Of a stretch of 64,000 bases of DNA, positions 1-12,500 are shown piece after piece. The first letter of the stretch is position 1. Every line of letters begins with the position of its first letter. The DNA comes from Strigops habroptila (lineage: Eukaryota > Chordata > Aves > Psittaciformes > Psittacidae): NCBI RefSeq assembly GCF_004027225.2, contig NC_046358.1, positions 6,231,284 to 6,295,283 of the forward strand. Reading direction: 5' to 3'. The position numbers were made by a program, and so were the translations under genes. The notes under the pieces are model-generated. The model was given only the letters and a program-made list of their open reading frames with translations, made no database searches and was not told the DNA's origin.

Positions 1-343
1 TATGCAAATTCACCTCTGTGTGTGCCCAGCTGGTTTGCTCCAATCAGGATGGAGCCCTTCCCCAGGGAAGTGAACGACCAGCAAGCCTGGGACTACCTTA
101 ATCACCCAGTCCTCCTCAGCTCTATGCCAGTGCTTTCTGGAGTCCCAAACTTTTGCTCTAGCAAATAAACTTGGTTTTACTCTCCCTGCCAGCATTGGCC
201 TCATCCAGCCACGATTCTTTAGCTGATTTACTACCCAGGCAGCTCAGCTGTCCTTGGCTTGCAGCAGAAGGGACACTGCTGCTGCTCACTCCCAGACACC
301 ATGCTGTGTTTTGGGGCTTGGAGGGTCCTCCCCACCTGCTTAC
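1..343 (-). other. CREB3L1: CREB3L1 intron 11 (partial), running off the left edge
   Basis: This stretch begins at the GTAAGC donor that follows coding exon 11. No acceptor followed by a short frame ending in a family-like C-terminus is visible, so the last coding exon and 3' UTR must lie before base 1. A 64-codon open frame in the region has no family resemblance. No repeat or other feature is recognised. Confidence 0.75.
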
Positions 344-590
344 CTCTCGTGGAGTTGCTCTTTGAGGTGGGTGAGAGTTGGGTCAGTTAGGTTCTGGTCA
401 GGATTCTCCAGCTGGGATTTGCTCAGATACTTGGCTGTCTCATGTGTCCTGGCCAGACGAGGTCTTCCCTCCTCAGACTGCCCTTTTTCAGGCTCCCACC
501 CCTCAGGATGGTCCACGGTTAGGAAGGAGCTATAGCTCTCTTCTAAGGAGCCAGCACCCTCATCATAGAAGAGGAGGCTCCGTGACTGAA
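344..590 (-). CDS. CREB3L1: CREB3L1 coding exon 11 (luminal domain, S1P site)
   Basis: The acceptor TTTTCCAG precedes 590 and the donor GTAAGC follows 344. The exon enters in phase 1 (split codon 411, ATT = Ile) and leaves with two bases of codon 493. It encodes residues 412-492. The S1P recognition motif R-S-L-L is at 414-417, followed by LFYDEGAG, a block strongly conserved in the family, then HETAKYLS further on. One N-glycosylation sequon, N477-L-T, lies in the luminal tail. A second AG five bases downstream of the acceptor would break the frame, so the first was chosen. Confidence 0.93.
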
Positions 591-3500
591 CTGGAAAAGA
601 GGAGAGTGTTGGTCAACAATGAGGACAAGGTCTCTTGCAATGGGTGTGGGTCATTGTGGTGGTTTCAGCACATGTTCACCCAGCTATGGCCTTGCCCATG
701 TGCTCTGCAGGATACCCATCCTCCTCCCAGCTTCAGGAGGCAAATGCCCCCCATGACACACAGCCTCTTCAGAAGACAATCAGTCTGCCCTGGGATTCTT
801 CCCTCATGTTCCTTCCTTTGACACTTGTCATGTTTTGGGACAATGGTTAGTAGGGAATGACAACAGGCCCAAACATGGAGCTGTTATCAGAGTTTGTACC
901 ACTGTCAGGCAGGAAACCTGCCTTTGCCAGAGCCCCGGCATATGGGGTAGGCACTGAGGGAAGGACACTACCCCTGGGCCAGGAATGTTGAGAGGAGAGC
1001 TGGAAATGGTTTGACGAGTGAAATGGAGGAACCACGTTAGACTCACTCTTACTAGTTGTGTAAATGTCTGGTGCTGGTGTTGCTTTCACTGTCTGTGATG
1101 CTGAAGAGAACTCGGGGAGACAGGGCATCAGGGATCCCAGGATCAGAACGAAGCAGAGTGCCAGCACCTAGAGAGGAGATCAGCACAGAGTTAGTGCTGC
1201 TAGCCATGAGGAAACACTCCCCCCAAGCACACAGACACAAGGCTGTGTGAGAACATGTGGTCAGCCTGACAACTGGGTTCCTGTGGTCCCTCACAGAGGG
1301 AAAGGGCTTGCTCTGCTAATCTCTGCTGCAAATCTTAGAAGGGAAGTCAGAAGCTTCCTCATGTTGCTTTATTTGAAGTATTTCTGGTTCAATGGTGAGA
1401 ACTTGCCTGTCCAGTTGATGATGGTGCAAGGCATAGCTGGGGAACAAGGTGAGAAAGAGGGAGACTCAACAGAAGGGATGAACTCTGCTTTGACCAAAGG
1501 GAACCTGGCCATTGGCTCAGTAGGAGCTGTAAGGAAACGAGCTCACTGGGAGGAATCTGTGAGCACACAGCAAGGTGGAGCCACTGTCCATGTGAGGACA
1601 GAAATGACAGCAGAGCTGCAGCCACCTAATACCTGATAGCAATGATGGAGAATCCAGGGAAAGGGTTAAATTGATGCTTGACACACACGTATTCAGGACC
1701 ACGTATTCTGTACCTTCTGCTGTCAGGCAGACCAGTCAGAGCTACTGGGCAGTGGTGAAAGGAGAGAGGCAGATGAAAGATCCCTGGAAATTCCCCTCTG
1801 GAAGGTTTTGCCATGGCAGTAAAGCTTCACAGTGAGATGTCAGTGCTGATCATAAAGAACTCTATAGAGTTTAGGGAACTACCGGTATGGAGCAAGAGGG
1901 GACACATAGGAAACAATAGAGAGCCAAATGCTTATTACCTGAACAGCCATGTGCCATGGGTGGTGTGTAACTGCTGCCAGCAACGTGCTCAGACTGAGCA
2001 TGTCAAAGAGGCAACGCATTTCTGTATGAACTAGCTAAATTTGAGCTGTGGGGACACCTGTGGGGACAGCCAGCAATTGCTTGACTGCTTTTCAGAACAG
2101 CCACCTATTTAGGAATAGCCATGCCTAAGTAACACACAGAAGCTGGTATATCGAGGTAATTTTGACCACCAGTGGATTCCAGATGTGGAAGATCAAATAA
2201 CAGCACGAGGATACTGTGCTACGTAATGAGGGATTTTAGTTGTCCAGACTCTTCATGGCTGGTTTTAAACTAAGGAAATGAAATGTGGACAGCAGAGATG
2301 CTGTTTAAGCACATCGTAGCAGGCACACAAGGCATTTAGAACTCTTATTCCACCAAAAAACAAAGGAGGAAAAATAAACTTTGAATAGATGTTGCTTGGA
2401 ATTATCCCAGCCAAACACACAGCTCCCAGAAAGGGGAGCCAGCCCTGTGAAGCCTCTTCCTCTCTTCTACATCAATATAGGCTTTGTGGGCTGGGAAAGA
2501 GCAGTACACTTAACAGCTTGCTTTAACATGGCTTTCAGCTGGGGCTTTGCAAACCAGCATTGGGTTTACTCTTGTTTTGTTTCAGGTTAACTTTGATGCT
2601 CTGATTGGGTTCCAGTTCAAACTCTGTCACACTTACTAACTCTCAGTTGTTTGACTTTGACCATCACAGCTTTTGACCATCTCACTGTTTTGACCTCTTG
2701 AAACGTGAGGGAAACTACTGCAAAACCAGTTGGAAAGGTGGAGGCAAAATGAATCAAAAAAAGACATCCTGAGAGCAGAGTTCTCACATGGTTCACTGTC
2801 AAACTGAGAGGAAGCAGCAGATGGAGGAGCAGAGAGCTCCGTTATGGCTCTGGCAAGATTCAACACTTTTAAGCTTGGCTTGGATGATGGACTGTGTCAG
2901 ATCTACAGATGGGAGAGACTACAAGCAAACTGGCTTTTGGTCAGGATTCAACTTCAGAGTGATCTTGACCATGGGGAGAAGTGGTCCAAGAGAACAGCAG
3001 CGGATCTGTACAGACAAATGTCAAGACCTGCTGAGATCCTGGAGATGGCAGGACTGATGGACAGAGGAAACACATCAGTGACTACGTGGCCAGGCAGAAG
3101 AGGATCTGGGAGTTAAAATGAAGCATAAGGTAGGAAAAAGTCATTGTCATTTTGCAAACGGCAAATCTCATGCAAAGCCCATGCAGTGTGAACAGGCTTT
3201 CTGGCTGGCTCTGTACCAGCCTTCAGGTGGAACACTGTGTCCAGCTTTGGGCCCTGTGCTTCCAAAAAGATGTGGGACAATTGGAGAAAGTCTGGGAACA
3301 AGCAGGGATTCAGTCTACAAGGGAAGACTGAAGAAAGAGTGGTGATTTAGCAGAGCAGACTGAAGGGAATTGCTCAAAACCCACAGTTTTCAAATATGTA
3401 AAATACAGCTGCACAAAGGGAGGGTAAACTCACCCTCATCTTGCGTACAGTGGGCAGAAGAAGTTGTAATAGGCTTAAGCTGTTGCAGGGAAGATTGAGA

Positions 3501-6500
3501 TGAGACAGCAAGAAAGCTTTATCTGGGAAAGATAACAAAGGACTGGAATGATTTGCTTGAGGAGGCTGAGTTCTGCTCATCACTGGAGGCTTTAAGGACT
3601 GGCTGGACAAATATCCAGCAGGAATGACACAGGGCTAAAGAGAAGGGTACTCTGCTCCAGTCCCATGCTGCAAGGCATGATGATTCTACATATCTGTTGT
3701 GATAAGGAGAGCTGTATTTGGAAATGGGAACTTGGGGGCCTATGAGAGGAACTGGCCAAAGATAGAAAAGCAAATGATGAATTCTTGAAATGCTTCGAAG
3801 CCAGGAAGCCTGAGAGAGTTGGTGTGTGGGCTGGGATGCTGTGGAACGAAGGGAGCAGCAAAGAGAGATAAGACATTGCTGGGAAGCTAAATTAGGTATT
3901 TTATCAGCCTGTAGCACAGGGGATGTCTGGAGGGCACCGCTTCTGGACTTGCTCATTCCAGGTAGTAGCAATGAAGGATTTCAGGAGCCAGGGGTGCCCT
4001 GATGAGCTGTGCATTAAGGAGCAATGAGTCACTGGGCCCAGCTGGGTCACACCCGAAAATGTGGAAAGAACTTGGGAATGAAGCGAAAGCCACAGAGCAG
4101 GCAAGGGAAAAGAGAGTCAGGCATTAAAATCGGGTCTGACATGGGGGCAGCAAAGAGTAGCAGAAGTTTCAGCAGATTTTGAAAGAAGAAAGTGCTGGAA
4201 ATTACAGAGCAGGGGCTCTGGAACCAAGGAAACTGAACCAGGAGTGAAAAACAACCCCTCAGGAGACTGGGGTGCTGAGAAAGTGGGGGAAGCACCTCAC
4301 CATCCACTTGTCTTTCATGCCTGTTAACAGGACAGAAGTGATTTCTAGATGTAGATAACTAGCTTTGACAAACTTGTCACAAGCAGCTACTATGACAATC
4401 ATAGAATCATAGAATGGTTTGGGTTGGAAAGGACCTTAAGATCATCTAGTTCCAACCCCCCCTTGTCATGGTTGAAGGTTATATTTTTACCATGGATCAG
4501 AAACTTTTGCTCTGGCAAAAAAATAAGATAAAGAATAAGCAATTGACTGTTCTCTATGGCCACACACTGGCATGCCCCAAAACTCTACACCGAAGCCAAT
4601 ATTGCTTCACTGTGAGAAACGAGAGGCAAACAGGATTACCAAAACCATCAGACAACCCCAAATCATTTTGGTTAGTCAAAAAGGGCAAACAAAGAGAATT
4701 CCAGCTGGATTTAACAAAGCCTGATGAACAGACATAGCAAGAACAGATGCTATTTCTTGCTGACAAACACAAGGTAATGCCCAGGGGGAAGACTACTTGA
4801 ACTGTTGGCCTGTCCTGCTGGGTTAAACATTAAGCATCACTAACTCAGCAAAAGAAAACTCTTCTCATTACCATGGAAGCTCATTGAAGATTTTTGCTGA
4901 ATGGCCAATAGCTCATGAAAAGCAAACAAAGTGTGGTATTTGCCCAGGGAAGAAGGCAGTGAAAATGCAGGAGTTATTCTAGTGCTGTTGCATGAACAGC
5001 TGACATTACCAGTGTGCTTATGACTGGTGACTGACACAAAGGGAAGCAGATGTAACTGGAAACAGAGCTGGGCAAGGGGGAAGAGGGCAGAGACAGGCAA
5101 TCACCAGAGCTGGCTGGGGAAGCATGGCCAGTAAGGAGGATGGAAATGAAGTTTATACCATTAGGCAGGTCCCGGTCTGTGTGGAAGCCATTTTGTAAGG
5201 TCTGGAGACTTTCCCAGCTACCAGAGCCTGCAGCTTCTGTAACTGCTGGAGCAGAGTCCTGTGATAGGAAACAACCCAAACCACAACTTGATAAGGATAC
5301 AAGAATGCCACTACTCCCTTCATTTTACCCTGATTTTCCCTTCTTGTAAAAACAAGTATCTCCCCCTTGCTATATCTTGCTCAAGCTGCCTGACCAAACA
5401 GGCTTGGGAAGCAGGAAACAAAAAAGGGTGAGTGCAAGGCATAAAGTGTGCAGGAACTGCAGGAGGAATGCCTCAAGATGCTGTTACGTTGAGGTAACAT
5501 CCTCCATCTCCTCATGAGATCTACCACAACCTTCCCTGCAACTACCCACCATTATGAATGAGCCGTTTGGGACTCCTGAGTGCCCCAAAGCCCAGGCAGT
5601 CACCTCCCAGAGCAATGGAGAGGCAGGTTACCAGGAAAACCAAGCTGTGGGATGGAGACTGAAGTCTGTAGTCAGGTCAGACCTTGAGCACAGACCCACC
5701 TGCTCCCTCTTCACTCAGACACACACTTTGCAGCTCAACCTGTGCCCCAAACCATATGGTGGAGAGAGAAAACAGTTGTGATCCCCTCCAGCTTCTTTGG
5801 TTTTGGCAAACCCTGCAGAGGAATATGGGCAAAGCCAGATCTTGAGTTCAGATTCATTCTCTGGCTGCCCTGGCTGGAACACTCCTAAAGTCTCTCTGCC
5901 CCATTTAACTGAACATGGGCAGAGGCACATATAAACACAAACCAGTGGTAGGTGTGTTATTAAGAGCCACCAAACCCTTCACTAGGCTGGTGGAGAAAGC
6001 TGGGATGAGGGAGACTGCAGAGCACACAATTCCCAAGGGCTGCAAGTTACTCACATGCAGACTACTGCATGTGTTCCCCTGGGAGCACTGACTGTTCTAC
6101 ACAAATATTTTTGAGCTTTTATAATATGCCAGGTCCTGGAGCCAGGAGATTGCAGGAGAATCCCAGCTTTGCCTCTTTCCAAATCCTCTTCTGCTCCTTG
6201 TACAAGTGGAGAGAAGCGCAGTGTCCCACTGGCAGCAGTCAAAAACCAAACCCAATTAGAAAGAACACAATGTGTATTCTAACAAAACACCCCCTAAGAA
6301 TGTCCTGGCTCCATGAGCAGCAGTGGCTGCAGGGGGGGGGTAGGGGGGTGGGACTGGCTCTCCTGCTGCAGTTCTCCCCTTCAGTTTGAGCTGGGGTGAT
6401 AGAAATGGGGCTGCAAGAATGAGTGTCCACCTCACCAGCCCTGCAGCTGACTGCCCTTGCTCACATGTGCTGCACCAGTAAGAGGGAGCAGAGCTGGGCC

Positions 6501-9500
6501 AGCTCCTGCTGCCCATTCCCAGTGCAAGGGTGGGAGTCTTCATTATTTGCTTCCAAGGAAGCTTGCTCCTTCCAGGTGAGCAGCAGCAGCAGATGGCAGG
6601 GAGATTCTCGGCTTGCTTTGCATAGGGAGGAGGCAGGGCAAAGGCCAGGGTACCACATGCACAAGGAGTTGCCCTGGATTTGGTGGCAGCAGGGATTCTC
6701 TGTGTTTATTAGGGAAGTGGGCTTCCCCTGTATTCACCAAGTCTCTTCGGCTCTTTCTCAAGAGAAACCTGAACCAGCCACATTATGCCCAGGGCCTTAT
6801 ATTCCTGTGAAGAGCCCAAGAGCAGAAACAATGGGTCTGAGAGGCTGGTGTGAGGGGCCTGCCTTGACGCAGCTGCCCTGGAGACAGCCAGAGGGCTGGA
6901 GGGCAATGGGGAGGGCAGCATGAGCCCAAAGGGCTGCAGGGAGAAGGAGGAAGAGAGATGAGAAATGCTCCTTCCCTCCCTCCCCTTGCTGTGGAGCAGC
7001 CTGGCTGTCCCAACACAAACATTCCAGGCTCACTAACCAAACCCAGCTGCTGTCATGGGCTCAAACCCAGCGCCTCACTGAGCAGCGCCTGTGCTGCCAG
7101 GAGCTGGGGAGCTGCCTTTCTCTGCTCATCCCCCTGCTTCCCTTCCTGCCACCCTGCCCTACCTACACATGGGGCAGCTCTGACCCCTCTTACCTGTTTG
7201 CATTTTCCAAGGTCTCCACTTTTTTCCAGAGTTCATTGTTTTCTGTGGTGTATGTCTCGACCCTGCAGGAATAAAACCCACAGCAACTTAGTTACAAAGG
7301 CCAGATAGAGAAAGGAAGTGTAGTCCTTGTCTCTCTTGGTGTGTGGAAGCTCAGTGGCCTCATCCATCACCTGCATATATGGTCCTGGAGCCAGATGTTC
7401 CTGGCCCATCTGGTTGCAGCCAGCCCCAATGGACCAGGGATGAGATTGCAGGTGGACAGTTAACGTGTGACAGTTCCCAGTTCAGGCTTTCCTGAGGGTT
7501 GGAATGCCAGTAGCTCCTGGTTACAAGCAGGTCAAGTCAGGACAGATTCAAAGTTATTATGCAGGCATTTCCATCAGTTGCAAACCCCCCTAAGGAGCAT
7601 GGAAAAGGGGGTTAAATTCAAACCTGTCCCACTCAGACTGAGAACCTGCCCTGGCTGTGCGCCTTGTGTGTTAAACCGGGCAGCTCAGCGCAGATGCTGG
7701 GCCAGCTCCCACTGCAGGCACACGAGGGCAGCAGAGAACCTGCAGGCTCCATCCCACTGCTTCGGAGGGAAAGTGGTTGGGATGGGAGAAGGGGAGTGTC
7801 TCCAGGAAGGCAGGGACACAGGCTGATCCTGCGGGAGGTTTCCAGCACGGTCTGTGAACCAGGCGTTCCGTGTAAAAACTGGGCTTGCAGCGAAGGTGTC
7901 AAACTGAATGTTGAAGGGCCCAAGCGGAGGTTTTGACAAACCAGCTCTGCCAGAAAGCCGAGTTGACCAAAGACTTGTTCCATTAAAAAAAAACCAACCC
8001 ACTGAATGCTGCTTTTGGTTCACATTTAAACCTGGCATTGTTTGAAAGCCATCTGTCACAGCATTGCACCAGCGGAACAAACCGCTGAGCACACACAGGC
8101 ACCGCAGCCACGGCTGGGGAAGAGGCCCCAGCTCAGATGCTCTGGACCTGCCACTGGAATGAGGTCAGCCAACAGCCCAGCCCCAGCCTGAAGGAGCTGG
8201 GTGGTTCACAAGCTGGGGGTGATGTGCTCTGATGCCTGGACACACACCCCGAGGTGTTGCTTATGGAAGGACAGGAGAACTTGAAGGTGCTTTGAGGCAT
8301 CTGGTTTGATTCAGCGTTTCTGCACGCTGAGAGCAGATAAATAAATAGCATCAGTGAGAAGAGTTCACTGAAGATGGGTTTGGGAGTCGGTTTTCTTCCA
8401 TTTTTCTGACCTCAGGTGGTGTTAATAACAGGGAACAAGATGGTAGTTGCACTGAAACAGGAATTTGCACCTGGATTGTGGCTTGCTTTTTTGCCTGGGA
8501 ATGCCCATCAGGGGCTGCTTGTACCGAGGGCACCAGAGGATTAGGCCCTTAAGAGTTATTTTCCACCCTCTGTGTCATGTAATGTCACCTGAGGCTTATG
8601 CCTACCATACATGCAGGACCTCAGGGTTGCAAGGAGAAAAACAAAGCTCATGCAAGGGAGGGAGTGTGGGGAATAACTGTAGTGCAAGGTTTTTCTTGCT
8701 ATCAAATGCTTGTGTATCCACCCTTATGCAAAGAGAGGGGGAAAAGCTGTGGTCAGTGCCCTCAGAGGGCCTGCTGCGTATGGGACAGACAAAATAGAAG
8801 CAATTTCTAGTGGGGAAACATGACTCTTACCCAAAATCCCACCTTGTTGGCAGCCAAAATGGCCCTCGTTCTGCAGGGGACCAGCCAAACTAAGCACTTG
8901 GAAACACAAGGTTTCTAGAGCAATCTTTATCCTGCAATAGGATTTCTAGGAGGGAGGGGAGTAGGGGCAGGATCCCAAAGCAAACTTCTGTGCAGCCAGC
9001 CTTGCAAGGAATCGTGCTCTTTGAGCAACTCAGAGACAAAAACAGTAGAAAGGGGGGCTGTGGATGGACAGGGCTCCTTTTTCAGAGGTAAGACTGAGAA
9101 GGAGAAACTTACTTTTTCTCTAGACACTCCACATACTCTTTCTTCTTCCTGCGACTCTCCTGAGCAGAGATCTGTGAGGGGGGCAGCCATCAGAGAGGAG
9201 TCAGTATCAGAAGCCTCTAGACATTGCTTTGTGGCTTCTTCATCTTGTCTGTTCCCTGCACACACACAGCACCCTAAAGGTAAATGGGGAAGTCGCCTTC
9301 CAGTCTGCCATTCCTGCTGGTCTCCAGGCCAAAACTGGGAGGGATGGATGCTGTAGGTATGCAGCCTACAGGCCACAAGCATTTCTTGCAGCATGCTTGT
9401 CCCCCCTGCTGCTGAGAGCATCTTTAGGGTTGCTTTGAACACCTCTGACTCACATGGGTACGTGCTGTGGTCATCTGGTCAGATTCTGCCCCAGACCACT

Positions 9501-12500
9501 TCTGAGTCACTGGGTGACTAATTCGGGGTCTTATAATTTGTCCCAGGGGATGCTTTCTAATCACAGTCTGAAGTCTCACAGCTTTTGCCTGACTAATGAG
9601 CTTTGTGCATCACTCATCCTGCACCATGCAATGGCTCTTGTTTCCCTGCCTCCACAGCAAGGTCTGACCAGGCTGGTTTGTCTGAGGTTTGTCTGATCCA
9701 CGATGCCTTAACTTGTGGGTCCCACCCCAGGCCACACTTCCCACATACAGCTGCAACACAGCATGCATGCAGAAATGCCCCATGGCACTGTTTCTGTGGG
9801 TTGGGAGGCTTGTTCCAATGTACCAAAGGCAGGATCCCACCTTTTCTGAGCTGCACTGCAGCTGAGGATGCTCTGGGATCATGAGATTACATTTTTTGCA
9901 GTCACCTTGTTCTTGATTTTCCTCCTGACCCTCTTCAGTGCTTTCTCCTCTGCTTTGGTGAGGGGCAGCTTGGTAGGAATGGGGTAGCCCTCAGCAATCA
10001 AGGTGCGTTTCTCCTCTTCAGTCAAGAGCAGTGGGCCAGAGGTCCCTTGTAACTTCTGAAACACACAAGAGAGCAAGCAGCCATCAGCATCAGCAAGGAA
10101 TTCTATCCCAGGGATCCTCCTTTCAAGGAGCAGCTAGGGGCTAAGTACGAATAGGTGCAGGGCAGTGCTCTTTCCTACTCTCAACCTGATCCTGGGGGCA
10201 CAGCTCAGCAGTTGCCTTCCTCTTTTACTTGGGAGGGCATCTGCTCCTTCATGGTAAGGCTGGCTACACACTTGCACTGCAGGACCCTGCCAAAGAACTT
10301 TTGGGTGATGGTTGAAACACAACCTGGTTATGGGAATTCTCAGTTATTCCTTTCATTTCAATAACCGCCTCAGAAAGTCCTTCAGTGCTTAGGCTGCTTC
10401 CCAAAGTATGGAGTGAAAGACAGCACTTGCTAAAGCTGCTGGTAGGCATTGTGCAAGACTTAGTGCACCTCTGCTCACTCCTGTGAGCACCATCCTGTTC
10501 CCTCCCTGTGCTAAGACATTGCCTTGCCAGAGCATTTGAGCTCAGAGACCTGAACAAGAGCGGGATCCCCAACATGAGCCCTGGGAAGCCTCCAGCCCCC
10601 TCTGAGCACCAAAGAGCCCTGTGTCCCAGTGACATCCTCCTGCCTCCTTACGTGTGGTGCTGTGAGGAGAGGTGAGGAGGAGATGGCAGTAGAAGAGCGA
10701 GCAGCAGGTCGGGCTGGGCTGGAGGGAGGCAGGGAGCGAGGGCTCTGAGATCCATCGCTGTCACTGCCATGGCTGCTGGGTGGAGTTGGAGGCATCTGCA
10801 CCAGGTCATCTACTGGGAAATAAAAGGAGATCAAGTCAATGACTCTCATGTCAGGCACAGGGACCTGAGCCGCGACAGGAAAAGGCATTGCCCTAACAGA
10901 GGACTGAAAAGAGGGTGATAAGTCTCTCACAAGACGAGGTGGGTCTGAGAGCAAGGCTGGACTGAGCACTGCCCAAGACAGAGGTGAGGCTGACCTCAGA
11001 TGTGCTAAACTGGAACTGCAGGAATCAGAGAGCTGGCAGGGGCTTTGCCAACACACCGAAGGTATTTACAAAGCAATGAGGTACTCCGGTGTCAATTAAA
11101 AGGGAATACAAAGCCTGTGATATTTTGCTCCATAGCCTGTTCACAAGCACAGGAAGCTCTGTAAGGGAAGAGCTCTTCCAAAAGCACTGCAGGGCTCACA
11201 CACTTGCCAGCACACTTGCTCCAGAGGGGCTCTGGTCACTCAATCGGTTTCCAAGCACTTGAAAACTGTCCCCACTTTGTACTGGAGAGCCCTGGGGGCC
11301 TTCATGGAGGTGGGAATATGCCTAAGGAATGTCTCTCTGCAGCAGTGGGAGTTCCTATAGTGCTTTCAGTTGTGCATCGGCAGATTTTCAGATGCTTGGG
11401 TTTCTTTCAAATTAAACTGGATCCTGAATTTCCTGACTTTCAGATGGTTGATTTTGGATAACACTACAGTCTCTCTGAGGATTTTAAAGGCTCTCTTACA
11501 TATTTCCAACTCTGAAGTAGCCTGGTTTGCCTGGGAGTCCCTATATGAACAATTCTGTGCGTGGCTGCTGGTCCAAACACTGAGCTTAGTTGGAACAGTG
11601 CAGCACTCACCCCTCTATTGGGCTGTGCCCCAGTGTTACCTTGCATGGCTCTGCTCTCAGGTGTTGTCTTTCCTCCCTGCATAGTAATGATCTATATCTA
11701 AGTAATATAGAAGGAGGTAAGTTGACCAGCAAATTCTATCTTCTTACCTGTAGGTACATTTATAAACTGGTTCACCTCTTTGGGTTCAGCTTTGATCACA
11801 GGTGCTGGAGTCATTTCTATGGGAGTCTGTGGAAGAGAAGCAGAAAGAGCTCTTGGGTGCTGCCACCTCTCCTGCTCAGAGGGCTCCCATAGCCGCTGCT
11901 CCCTTGCTCCCTGTCCCACCCCATCTCACAGCTCTGCCCCAAAGCAGCCTCTCACCACACATAACAGAAACCAAGAGTCCAAACATAAGCCCCCCTGGCC
12001 TGTGTTGCTGGGCACACAGAATGCAAACACATGTTTGCAGAGGAAGAGGCAGTGGCAGATGGATATGCTGCCAAGCGGTGCACTGAGTACCTCCAAAAGT
12101 GAGATGACTTTTGTCCTTGGCAATTTGCTAGACCCAGACAGTGGAATTTGAACCAACCTATACATTACCCTCTTTGATCTGCCTTCGTTAGAAATGGGAG
12201 GATAGAGGCTGTACAGAAACAGCAACAGAACCACCCCCGTCCTGCTTACATGATTTTCACCAGGGCTGCTGGGCAGCTGGTTCCAATCGCAGGGGACTGA
12301 GCGTTAAATAAAGAGTAGATTTATTCCCATCTGGGCTGTGCTGCCCCTCAGCTCACCAGCCCCCAGCCCACCAGAGTCTGGGGGAGCTTTTACACTAAAC
12401 AGACACACTGCAAACTCCTCCAGACTGTAAACACAGCTGAGAGAGCACCATAGGGTGGCTGCTGAGCACACACAGCAGAGCTCCGAGGGCACAGCAAGTT

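Larger units (their letters stand above)
1168..5158 (-). other. CREB3L1: CREB3L1 intron 9 (about 4.0 kb)
   Basis: Donor GTATAA at exon 9, acceptor CTCTCTAG at exon 10. It contains one old CR1 copy (about 3213-3640) and a 64-bp CR1 3'-end fragment (4399-4462). The remaining sequence is unique-looking, with no coding signal that I recognise on either strand. Confidence 0.9.

Noticed and set aside
1..343. Search for the last CREB3L1 coding exon
   Set aside because: No acceptor plus short frame resembling the family C-terminus was found, so the exon is placed outside the window.
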